A stretch of 11,201 nt of DNA from Actinomycetes bacterium (GTDB taxonomy: Bacteria > Actinomycetota > Acidimicrobiia > Acidimicrobiales > Palsa-688): contig JAKBBA010000100.1 in assembly GCA_021808665.1 (NCBI GenBank), forward strand, positions 1 to 11,201. Reading direction: 5' to 3'. Both the position numbers and the translations under genes were made by a program. Numbering within the stretch: position 1 is the first letter of the stretch; each line of letters opens with the position of its first letter. The notes beneath the pieces are model-generated. The model was given only the letters and a program-made list of their open reading frames with translations. It was not told where the DNA came from and searched no databases. Positions 1 to 6,439 of this stretch are shown here, in pieces.

Positions 1-1
1 C

Positions 2-196
2 TGGGAAAGGTCGCCTGTCACCTCGTCACCCCTTCTCGCTGGATCGGTTGCCTGGGTGGACTGCAGGGTGGAGTTAGTGCATCCTGCAGGCGATCACGAG
101 CTTGTCGTCGGCGCTGTAGTCGACCAACGAGTTGAAGGAGGCGAACCGCTGATCTTCTACCGGAGCCGCCTAGGCACCTTGACGCTCGGCGACTAG
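2..196 (+). CDS. Flavin reductase-like protein, C-terminal fragment (5' end outside window)
   Basis: An open frame enters from the left edge and gives 64 residues before TAG at 194-196. It has no start codon in the window. The reading matches the C-terminal half of the FMN-binding split-barrel flavin reductases (HpaC/RutF type): SPLLAGSVAWVDCRVE near residues 9-24, then AGDHELVVGAVVD near 29-41, and EPLIFYRSRLGTL near the end. These correspond to the family's pattern of a small-residue stretch, 'AGDH..vvG.V' and 'PL.fyr..yg.l'. Such proteins reduce free FMN or FAD with NAD(P)H and usually supply a partner monooxygenase; the partner would lie to the left. It is convergent with the DUF169 gene, with 23 bases between the stops. 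The family call is good; substrate and partner are unknown. Confidence 0.82.
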   Translation, partial: WERSPVTSSPLLAGSVAWVDCRVELVHPAGDHELVVGAVVDQRVEGGEPLIFYRSRLGTLTLGD

Positions 197-219
197 GCCT
201 TCCGAAGCGGCAATCGCGC

Positions 220-960
220 TCAGGTAAAGCGTCTGGCGTCGTCGGCGGCATACTTGGCAACCGCAGTGTCGATGGCTGCGGCCCGCCGGACAGCGTCGAC
301 TACCTGGCTCAGCTGACGTGCTGGTATAGCGACGGTCATCTCCTCGGGGCTCATACCAGTTCGGGCGCGACTAAGCGCACAGCCGACACTCGCTGCGACC
401 TCATTCTTATCCTTGGCGATCGCCACTATGTGGCACTGCGGTTTGCCTTCTATCCGAAGCGTAGGGACTGCGTCGCTGATCACCATCATCTGGCGCCCGT
501 TGACCCGCAGGAGGATTACATCAGGCATGACCACGGCTTCGCCTAGGGGTCCGTAGGTGATCGACTCGAATCGTTCAGATATGGAAGGGATTGCCGACAC
601 CGCCTCCTCGTCGACCCATCCTGACTCGAGGAGCGTACCCACGTCGTCGTTGCCCGCAATGTCGCCAAAAGTCGCGAGGCCGTGCGTGTACCTGCCGACC
701 GAACAGTTCCCGTGGTCCTCGGGGACTGTGCTGAAAGTCGACTTTGCCGCCTCTATCCAAAAAACACAACCCGCTGGAACTCGACCTTTGCGACCGTCGC
801 TGGCCGCCTCCGACATCGGCTTTGCGAAGGCTTCTACTCCCGTTGGCGCTTCGCTGGAGAATGTGATTGCTACAGGCGGCACTGCTAGGTGCAAAGTGCT
901 CGCCAAAGCCTCTCCGAGTAGTCGCCAATCCTGGGTCGTCAAAGTTGCGACATCGTCCAC
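220..960 (-). CDS. DUF169 family protein
   Basis: This 246-residue protein of the uncharacterised DUF169 family (COG2043) has no known reaction. The N-terminal [10 protein letters not shown] (about 25-34) is the family's typical opening. It is followed by [13 protein letters not shown] (64-76), [14 protein letters not shown] (81-94), and [15 protein letters not shown] (145-159). The C-terminal [10 protein letters not shown] (172-181) and [13 protein letters not shown] (190-202) are also family-like. Cys65, His83, Cys86, His93, Cys176 and Cys194 look like conserved positions and could bind metal or a cofactor, which is inference. The frame is open much further upstream, to 1806, but that extension lies antisense to mscR, so I take GTG at 960. 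TTG at 942 is an alternative and neither has a clear ribosome binding site. There is no signal peptide or membrane segment. It is divergent from mscR, 72 bases away. Confidence 0.82.
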   Translation of the reverse strand: MDDVATLTTQDWRLLGEALASTLHLAVPPVAITFSSEAPTGVEAFAKPMSEAASDGRKGRVPAGCVFWIEAAKSTFSTVPEDHGNCSVGRYTHGLATFGDIAGNDDVGTLLESGWVDEEAVSAIPSISERFESITYGPLGEAVVMPDVILLRVNGRQMMVISDAVPTLRIEGKPQCHIVAIAKDKNEVAASVGCALSRARTGMSPEEMTVAIPARQLSQVVDAVRRAAAIDTAVAKYAADDARRFT

Positions 961-1032
961 GCTGCCATCGTTGCCTGTCAGCGGCCGGAGTCGCAAACCA
1001 GCGGAGCGTCGCAGGCCGACTACGATTCGGTC

Positions 1033-2121
1033 ATGCCATACGAAGTTCGAGGCGTCGTGTCGATGGGAAAAGGCGAGCGGGTGCGCCTGGAAACGATCTC
1101 GCTTCCCGACCCCGGTCCCGGGGAGGTCATCGTCGACGTGCAGGCGTGTGGGGTCTGCCACACCGACCTGCACTACCGGGAGGGCGGGATTAGCAACGAC
1201 TTCCCGTTTCTGCTCGGCCATGAGGCCGCCGGGTTGGTTTCGGTGGTGGGCGAGGGGGTGACAAGCGTGGCCTCGGGGGATTTCGTGGTTCTCAACTGGC
1301 GAGCCGTGTGTGGTAGCTGCCGGGCGTGCCGTAAGGCGAAACCGCAGTACTGTTTCGCCACGCGCAACGCTTCGCAGAAGATGACCCTGACTGACGGCAC
1401 GGCGCTGTCCCCGGCGCTCGGGATCGGTGCTTTTGTCGAAAAGTCCCTGGTGGCAGAAGGCCAGTGCACCCCCGTATCTGCGGCAGCGGACCCTGCAGCC
1501 GTGGGGCTTCTCGGCTGTGGCGTAATGGCCGGGTTGGGTGCCTCGATGCTCACGGGGAATGTCTCGCGGGGTGATTCGGTCGCGGTGTTCGGCTGTGGAG
1601 GCGTCGGCGACGCTGCGATAGTCGGGGCGAAGCTCGCAGGCGCCGCGACTATCGTTGCCGTGGACGTCGATGACCTCAAGCTTGACTGGGCGAGAAGTTT
1701 CGGGGCGACGCACGTCGTCAACGCCTCCCGGGTCGATCCCGTGGAAGCTGTACGGGAGGCGACGGGAGGTTTCGGGGCAGACGTCTGCATCGAAGCTGTC
1801 GGTCATCCGGCGACGCTCGAGCAGGCCTTCTTCGCAAGGGACTTCGCCGGGACTGTGGTCCAGGTGGGCGTGCCGACTCCCGAGATGCGTATGCCGGATC
1901 TAGCGATGATCGATTTCTTCGGTCGGGGGGGCGCTCTCAAACCTTCGTGGTACGGGGACTGCGTTCCGAGCCGTGACTTCCCGGCTCTGGTCGAGCTATA
2001 CCTCCAGGGTAGGCTTCCTCTCGACGACTTTGTATCCGAGCGAATCGGACTTGAAGAGGTAGAGGAAGCTTTCGAGAAGATGTCACGCGGAGAAGTGCTA
2101 CGAAGCGTTGTTGTCTTATGA
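1033..2121 (+). CDS. mscR: S-(hydroxymethyl)mycothiol dehydrogenase (formaldehyde detoxification)
   Basis: This 362-residue zinc-dependent medium-chain dehydrogenase is close to the mycobacterial MscR type along its whole length. The enzyme oxidises the formaldehyde-mycothiol adduct with NAD+ to S-formylmycothiol in the cytoplasm; MscR is also known as a nitrosomycothiol reductase. Catalytic-zinc ligands are Cys42 (in CGVCHTDL), His63-Glu64 (in GHEAAG) and Cys162 (in LLGCGVMAG). The structural zinc site is Cys93, Cys96, Cys99 and Cys107. The NAD-binding fold shows GCGGVG (187-192) and Asp211, which favours NAD over NADP. Family-typical stretches include [27 protein letters not shown] and [12 protein letters not shown] 1033 gives the usual N-terminus; its ribosome binding site is weak. 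The stop overlaps the next gene's start (ATGA, 2118-2121), so the two are very likely cotranscribed and translationally coupled. Confidence 0.93.
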   Translation: MPYEVRGVVSMGKGERVRLETISLPDPGPGEVIVDVQACGVCHTDLHYREGGISNDFPFLLGHEAAGLVSVVGEGVTSVASGDFVVLNWRAVCGSCRACRKAKPQYCFATRNASQKMTLTDGTALSPALGIGAFVEKSLVAEGQCTPVSAAADPAAVGLLGCGVMAGLGASMLTGNVSRGDSVAVFGCGGVGDAAIVGAKLAGAATIVAVDVDDLKLDWARSFGATHVVNASRVDPVEAVREATGGFGADVCIEAVGHPATLEQAFFARDFAGTVVQVGVPTPEMRMPDLAMIDFFGRGGALKPSWYGDCVPSRDFPALVELYLQGRLPLDDFVSERIGLEEVEEAFEKMSRGEVLRSVVVL

Positions 2122-2573
2122 AAATTCACGAGCTTGGTCACATAGTGCTCTATGTACGTAACCTGGAGCGCTCCCGGCGCTTCTACAAAGACGTCCTCGG
2201 GTGGGACGAGATCCCCGGTGGAACTCCGGCCGGATTTCCTGCTGCGGCATTTACCTCCGGACGTACCCACCACGAGCTACTTCTCATAGAGGTGGGCGAG
2301 TCCGCTGCTTCGATACCGTCCGGCCGCCGGGTTGGGATGTACCACTTCGGGCTGAAGGTCGGCGAAAGCGACGACGAACTCCGTGAAGCTCTTGGCGCCC
2401 TCCGAGACGCCGGAGTGGAGGTTTTGGGAGCCAGCGATCACACCGTCACGCATTCGCTCTACATCGCAGATCCCGATGGCAACGAGGTGGAGCTTTACGT
2501 CGACGTCGTCGGCCGTGACGTCTGGAGCGACCCCGGGGCGGTGCTCGCCCCGGTACGACCGCTTCGACTCTGA
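2118..2573 (+). CDS. VOC (glyoxalase/extradiol dioxygenase) family protein
   Basis: This 151-residue vicinal oxygen chelate protein contains two beta-alpha-beta-beta-beta modules. The first opens with [24 protein letters not shown] (6-29). The second opens with MYHFGLKV (74-81) and ends with [17 protein letters not shown] (113-129), a very typical VOC ending. Likely metal ligands are His8, His52 or Glu53, His76 and Glu125, so a metal-dependent enzyme is expected. Substrate cannot be assigned: glyoxalase I-like, fosfomycin-resistance-like and catechol dioxygenase-like proteins all share this fold. Its start codon overlaps the mscR stop, and it has no ribosome binding site of its own, so translation probably depends on mscR. 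A role with mycothiol adducts, for instance a mycothiol-dependent glyoxalase, is inferred from that coupling only. It converges with the DUF6069 gene, 23 bases away. Confidence 0.88.
   Translation: MKIHELGHIVLYVRNLERSRRFYKDVLGWDEIPGGTPAGFPAAAFTSGRTHHELLLIEVGESAASIPSGRRVGMYHFGLKVGESDDELREALGALRDAGVEVLGASDHTVTHSLYIADPDGNEVELYVDVVGRDVWSDPGAVLAPVRPLRL
2533..2553 (+). terminator. GC-rich hairpin in the 3' end of the VOC gene, possible terminator
   Basis: A perfect 8-bp stem (CCGGGGCG / CGCCCCGG) with a 5-base loop lies about 18 bases before the VOC stop codon, between two convergent genes. No T-run follows. Actinobacterial terminators often lack the T-run, so it could end transcription from either side, but it also sits in coding sequence of high GC where such stems arise by chance. 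Confidence 0.3.
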
Positions 2574-2596
2574 CTGCTCTGAGCTGAATCCACGTT

Positions 2597-3049
2597 TCAC
2601 GCTGCGGTTCGTGCCCCGATGGACGCCGGAGAGGTGTAGGAGGCGTCGTTGCGAATACGATGCGACGCCGTGGTACGGGCAAGACCTGCTACCGCTACTG
2701 TACCAACCGCAAGGTGGATCGCGATCAGGCTGATCGCTGCGGAGACGGATGTCGCGAACGAGATGGGAAGGGCGAGAGAAGCGACAAGCACAGCAGTAGC
2801 AATCGTCACCCATGTTCTTAGCGGGTTTGCCACGCGGTTCTCCAAAACGGACATGACAACCCACCCGGCGACTGTGGCCGATGCTGCAGCTCCGACTGTC
2901 GGCCCAAGGGCGACGGTGGACGCTGCGGCGTGCGGGAACTTGACGCCAAGGGTGACTCCAGCCGCCTGAGTGGCGACCGCCCACGAGGCTGCTGCGGTTG
3001 CGACTGTTGCGGCGACTGCGATGTGACGATTGCGGCGGACTGGTGACAT
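2597..3049 (-). CDS. DUF6069 family four-helix membrane protein
   Basis: This 150-residue hydrophobic protein matches the actinobacterial DUF6069 family in layout. It has a short basic N-terminus (SPVRRNRH), four predicted membrane helices at about 9-27, 50-69, 80-98 and 102-123, and a polar tail of about 25 residues. Family-like stretches are ALGPTVGAAASATVAGWVVMSVLE (in two parts, 48-58 and 59-70), LRTWVTIAT (78-86) and IHLAVG (111-116). ATG 3049 is chosen over an in-frame upstream start at 3100 because AAGGAG (3060-3055) sits five bases ahead of it. No function is known for the family. The gene is divergent from the sensor kinase, so it is a reasonable target of that two-component system, which is inference from position. 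Confidence 0.8.
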   Translation of the reverse strand: MSPVRRNRHIAVAATVATAAASWAVATQAAGVTLGVKFPHAAASTVALGPTVGAAASATVAGWVVMSVLENRVANPLRTWVTIATAVLVASLALPISFATSVSAAISLIAIHLAVGTVAVAGLARTTASHRIRNDASYTSPASIGARTAA

Positions 3050-3054
3050 GGGAA

Positions 3055-3060
3055 CTCCTT
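3055..3060 (-). promoter_or_regulatory. Ribosome binding site of the DUF6069 gene
   Basis: AAGGAG on the minus strand, five bases before ATG at 3049. It is one of the few strong ribosome binding sites in the window and it decides the start codon of this gene. Confidence 0.8.
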
Positions 3061-3071
3061 GAGTGTGTTGG

Positions 3072-3089
3072 GGCCGCTCGGATGCGGCC
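3072..3089. promoter_or_regulatory. Inverted repeat in the DUF6069 leader / kinase upstream region
   Basis: GGCCGC-TCGGAT-GCGGCC forms a perfect 6-bp stem with a 6-base loop. It ends 11 bases upstream of the DUF6069 ribosome binding site and lies between two divergent genes. It could be an operator for the adjacent LuxR-type regulator or an RNA hairpin in the leader. On the plus strand TTT follows. Function is not shown. Confidence 0.3.
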
Positions 3090-3219
3090 TTTACAAGCAT
3101 CGTGTACGGTGGCGTCGTCGAGCGTCGTCTGTCGGGAGGCTTAGCGGGTACTCCTCTTGGGGTAGCGTGCGGCTCGCGACTACTGCTGGCGATGTAGCAG
3201 TTCCGCCCGCCGGAGGAGT

Positions 3220-3246
3220 ATGGTGTTGGCCGTCGGGGCGCCGTAG
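3220..3246 (+). CDS. Possible 8-codon leader ORF ahead of the sensor kinase
   Basis: ATG GTG TTG GCC GTC GGG GCG CCG TAG encodes MVLAVGAP. It is directly preceded by GGAGGAG (3212-3218), a very strong ribosome binding site but only one base from the ATG. The stop lies 10 bases before the kinase ATG at 3257, which itself has no good ribosome binding site. This arrangement fits translational coupling by reinitiation. The tight spacing and very short length make it uncertain; chance or a sequencing error in the kinase 5' end are alternatives. Confidence 0.3.
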   Translation: MVLAVGAP

Positions 3247-3256
3247 GCTGGCCCCG

Positions 3257-4534
3257 ATGCTGACAGCGCTGGGTCGACTCGCAAAATGGCGTTGGTCGGA
3301 GCCGCTCGGCGTCGGTGTCGTGCTCGCGATGGTGATTGTCGGCTCGGTCGCGGAGGCATATCCGTCACACCGCTACGCCGGACTGGATCTGCGGTCTCAC
3401 CCCTCCGTGTGGGCGTTCGCTGTGCTGGCCGTCCCGGCAGTCAGCCTCCGCTGGCGGCTGTCGTATCCGCTCGGCGTATACGTAGCGACTGTCGCCGGGG
3501 TCGTCGCGTGGGCGCTGCTCGGTCAGGTATACGGTGCGGCCCTCGTGATGGTATTGGTAGCGATGTACACGCTCTCCGCTGCCCGACTCGGCCGGGCGGG
3601 GCTGATAGCGGTGGGCGCAGCCGGTGCGATAAGCATTTGGATCGCAGGGGGACTAGTCGGTCCGTGGGGTTGGTGGGGAGGGCCGCAGCTCGACATGTGG
3701 GCGGAGATGGCCGCTGCTGGAGCAGCGGGCGCCTTCGTCTCGGCGCGCAGGCACTGGAAGGCGAGTGAAATCTTACGCGCTGAGCAAGTCGAAGCCTCCC
3801 GCCTCCAAGAGACTCGCCGCCTGGTCACCTCCGAGCGCTTGCGGATCGCTCGGGAACTCCACGACGTGGTTGCCCACTCGATGGCGATGATTAACGTGCA
3901 GGCAAGTGCGGCAGTCACGCTGGTAAACGCAGACCCACTCAGCGTGACTGAATCCCTCCAGGCGATACGGCGCGCGAGCAAGGACGGGCTGCGCGAACTT
4001 CGCTCGATACTCGAGGTTCTCCGCCAGGTCGACGAAGAACAACCTGCTGTTGCGCTTCCGGACGTGCAGGCTTTCAAGGCACTCGTGGACGCCGGCAAGT
4101 CGGCTGGGATGCGGTGCACCCTGACCTGGGATGCTGAGCTCACGGGCGTGGCCGCTGGGTCCGTCCTGGCAACATACCGGATAGTGCAGGAGTCGCTGAC
4201 AAATATTATCCGGCACGCAGCAGGTTCTGTCGCCTCGGTCAGCGTGGTGCGCTGCGATGAGCTCATCGTCGTTGACGTCGTCAATGACGGCCGTGCAACT
4301 GCGGAGCCGTTTGTGGACGGGGCGGCGAGTGGATTGAACGGGATGCGTGAGCGGGCCCGGGCCATAGGAGGAACAGTGACGGCGGGTCCGATCCAAGGCG
4401 GAGGATTCCGCGTCCATGCCGAGCTTCCGGTATCGTCGACAACGGCTACGGAGGAAGCGATGCCCGACGCGTCGCCCGACCTTGTGGTAAACAACGCTGG
4501 CATAGACTCCTATGAGGAACGGTTCGGGTCGTGA
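3257..4534 (+). CDS. Membrane sensor histidine kinase (DesK/NarL type, HisKA_3)
   Basis: This 425-residue sensor kinase has five to six predicted membrane helices in residues 15-163 (about 15-35, 50-66, 70-90, 92-108, 113-133, 147-163) with little extracytoplasmic sequence. This suggests sensing within or at the membrane. A linker helix leads to the HisKA_3 dimerisation motif SERLRIARELHDVVAHSMAM (192-211), with His202 the expected phosphorylation site. The ATPase domain shows the N box QESLTNIIRHA (311-321), VNDG (342-345) and GLNGMRERARAIGGT (359-373). The frame is open upstream to 3059, but ATG 3257 gives the usual N-terminus just before the first helix. The stop overlaps the response regulator start (GTGA, 4531-4534). 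The C-terminal 30 residues after the ATPase domain are not conserved. The signal is unknown. Confidence 0.9.
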   Translation: MLTALGRLAKWRWSEPLGVGVVLAMVIVGSVAEAYPSHRYAGLDLRSHPSVWAFAVLAVPAVSLRWRLSYPLGVYVATVAGVVAWALLGQVYGAALVMVLVAMYTLSAARLGRAGLIAVGAAGAISIWIAGGLVGPWGWWGGPQLDMWAEMAAAGAAGAFVSARRHWKASEILRAEQVEASRLQETRRLVTSERLRIARELHDVVAHSMAMINVQASAAVTLVNADPLSVTESLQAIRRASKDGLRELRSILEVLRQVDEEQPAVALPDVQAFKALVDAGKSAGMRCTLTWDAELTGVAAGSVLATYRIVQESLTNIIRHAAGSVASVSVVRCDELIVVDVVNDGRATAEPFVDGAASGLNGMRERARAIGGTVTAGPIQGGGFRVHAELPVSSTTATEEAMPDASPDLVVNNAGIDSYEERFGS

Positions 4535-5196
4535 TCCGGGTGGTCCTTGCGGACGACCAGGCGCTCGTACGGGCAGGCTTTCGCGTGCTCTTGAACGCTG
4601 CCGACGATATTGAGGTCGTCGGTGAAGCCGGCGACGGCCAGACGGCGATCGACCTGGCCCGGGCCAACGCCGCGGACGTCGTGCTTATGGACATCAGGAT
4701 GCCGGTGGTGGACGGGATCGAAGCCACCAGGCGGATCGGCGCGTCAAATGACCTGTCCGAGCTCAAAGTCATAATCGTGACCACGTTCGAGTCTGACGAG
4801 TACGTCTTCGAGGCGCTTCGCGCTGGGGCGAGCGGGTTCCTCGTCAAAGACACCGAGCCGGAAGACCTCCTCGACGCTGTCAGGATCGTTGCCCGAGGCG
4901 ACGCGCTTCTCTCGCCTGGTGTGACGCGACGGCTCATCGCAACAATCGCTGGGGGAAACGGGCGGAGACCGGCTGATACCCAGACGCTTGCCGCTCTTAC
5001 AGAACGTGAACGAGAAGTTCTCGTACTTGTCGCGGCTGGTATGTCTAACGATGAGATCGCCGAAGCGCTGTACATGAGCCCGCTGACGGCGAAGACTCAC
5101 GTCAGCCGGGCAATGACGAAGCTCGACGCACGAGACAGGGCTCAGCTTGTCGTCATAGCTTATGAGTCAGGTCTTGTCAGTCCCGGCCGCATATAA
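4531..5196 (+). CDS. LuxR/NarL-family response regulator
   Basis: This 221-residue regulator is the cognate partner of the preceding kinase by overlap and family. The receiver domain (1-120) has the acidic pair Asp8-Asp9, the phosphoacceptor Asp54 in VLMDIRMPVVDG, Thr84/Thr85 and Lys106 in FLVKDT. The C-terminal domain (about 154-211) is a LuxR-type helix-turn-helix: LTEREREVLVLVAAGMSNDE followed by TAKTHVSRAMTKLDARDRAQ. Translation starts at GTG 4531, overlapping the kinase stop by four bases. Targets are unknown; the divergent DUF6069 gene is the closest candidate. The stop at 5194-5196 is one base from the galK stop, so the two transcripts converge with no room for a separate terminator. 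Confidence 0.94.
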   Translation: MIRVVLADDQALVRAGFRVLLNAADDIEVVGEAGDGQTAIDLARANAADVVLMDIRMPVVDGIEATRRIGASNDLSELKVIIVTTFESDEYVFEALRAGASGFLVKDTEPEDLLDAVRIVARGDALLSPGVTRRLIATIAGGNGRRPADTQTLAALTEREREVLVLVAAGMSNDEIAEALYMSPLTAKTHVSRAMTKLDARDRAQLVVIAYESGLVSPGRI

Positions 5197-5197
5197 A

Positions 5198-6439
5198 TCA
5201 CCCGTCGAGGATCTCCCTCCGGGCGCCTTGCGATGCTAAAGCCACCCATGCTGTGGGAGCTACGAACCCTTGAGCGGCAAACGAGGCTGCCACCGCACGT
5301 GCTGCGGACTCGACCCGGGAGGCGTCCAGCAGCGCTACTACGCTTCCCCCGAAGCCGGCGCCGGTGAGCCTCGCCCCGAGGGCACCGGCCGACAAGAGGG
5401 ATTCAACCGCCGCGTCGAGTTGCATGCTCGAGACCTCGAAGTCGTCTCGAAGGGACCGATGCGAAGCGTTCATCAAAGCTCCCAGGCGCCCCCAATCGCC
5501 GCTCTTAAGAGCATCTACAGCTGAGTCGACCCGAAGGATCTCCGACACCACGTGGCTTGCACGCCGGCGAAGGATTGTGTCCCCGATGCCGGAGAGCAAG
5601 GCGTTCGATTCGTCTGGTCCGCGGTCGGCGATCTCGCGGAGGAAGCGTACGCCCAGGAGTCGGGCGGCATCTTCACAGGCCGCGCGGCGTCGAGCATATT
5701 CGCCATCGACCAATCCGTGTGCGGCGCCGGTATCGATGACAAGGAACTCGCAGCCGGCGACTGAAGCAGCAAGGGGGATCTGCTCGCTGTGCCGGCCATA
5801 AGTGTCGAAGAGCAAGGCGTGATCCGCGTGCGCACACGTAGAGGCCATCTGGTCCATCAAACCGCATGGCACTCCTACGAAGTCGTTCTCCGCCCGCTGG
5901 GCGATAGCCGCCCGTTGTGGACCGTCGATGTCGGTGTCTGCCAGCTCGCAGAAGGCCCCGACGGCGGCGCATTCCAAAGCGGCCGAGGATGAAAGGCCGG
6001 CGCCGACAGGCACGCGACCGTCTACGAGCACGTCTACCGGTGGAACGGTCACCCCAACCTGTCCGAGGGCCCATATCACCCCGAAGACATACGACGCCCA
6101 ACCACCGAAGCTTTGTCGCTGGCTCTTCCCGAAGGGGTCTGCCGATCCGCCGGGCTTCAGGTCGGCGATCGCCGCACGGACGGTCTCGTCGGGGAACTGT
6201 CTGGATCTGATCGTGACGGTTCCGTCGTCGGTGCTAGCCGCTGCTACAAAGCATCGATGCTGGATGGCAAAAGGAAGAACACGGCCACCGTTGTAGTCGA
6301 CGTGCTCGCCTATCAGATTTACCCGGCCAGGGGCCGACCAAAGCACCGAAGGGGAGCGGTCGAACTCGGCCCTGAATGTTTCGACGAGCTCAATGTCGCC
6401 CTGTGCTGCAGCGGTCGGGCGGCTCTCGGGTGCGCTCAC
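5198..6439 (-). CDS. galK: Galactokinase
   Basis: This 413-residue GHMP kinase phosphorylates galactose at C1 with ATP, the first committed step of the Leloir pathway. The galactokinase signature GRVNLIGEHVDYNGG is at 38-52. The ATP loop VPVGAGLSSSAALE is at 143-156, GLMDQ with the catalytic Asp196 is at 193-197, and the third motif LTGAGFGGSVVAL is at 358-370. Length and motifs are complete. I use GTG 6439 because it overlaps the galT stop as GTGA and is the usual arrangement for galT-galK pairs. An ATG at 6472 would add 11 residues inside galT. No gap or frameshift is visible, in contrast to galT directly upstream. It must depend on whatever drives galT, because no promoter space exists between them. 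Confidence 0.93.
   Translation of the reverse strand: MSAPESRPTAAAQGDIELVETFRAEFDRSPSVLWSAPGRVNLIGEHVDYNGGRVLPFAIQHRCFVAAASTDDGTVTIRSRQFPDETVRAAIADLKPGGSADPFGKSQRQSFGGWASYVFGVIWALGQVGVTVPPVDVLVDGRVPVGAGLSSSAALECAAVGAFCELADTDIDGPQRAAIAQRAENDFVGVPCGLMDQMASTCAHADHALLFDTYGRHSEQIPLAASVAGCEFLVIDTGAAHGLVDGEYARRRAACEDAARLLGVRFLREIADRGPDESNALLSGIGDTILRRRASHVVSEILRVDSAVDALKSGDWGRLGALMNASHRSLRDDFEVSSMQLDAAVESLLSAGALGARLTGAGFGGSVVALLDASRVESAARAVAASFAAQGFVAPTAWVALASQGARREILDG

Noticed and set aside
557..1261. 234-residue plus-strand frame across DUF169 and the mscR start
   Set aside because: Composition is Ser/Arg/Pro-rich with no domain, and it is opposite to clear DUF169 motifs.
961..1806. Upstream extension of the DUF169 frame to a 528-residue protein
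   Set aside because: It lies antisense to mscR, which is clearly coding, and the extra residues show no family resemblance.
2649..2969. 106-residue plus-strand Ala-rich frame
   Set aside because: Antisense shadow of DUF6069, which has a strong ribosome binding site and family-like helices.
2277..2984. 235-residue minus-strand frame over the VOC and DUF6069 genes
   Set aside because: Shadow frame: the VOC motifs on plus and the DUF6069 helices on minus explain the region.
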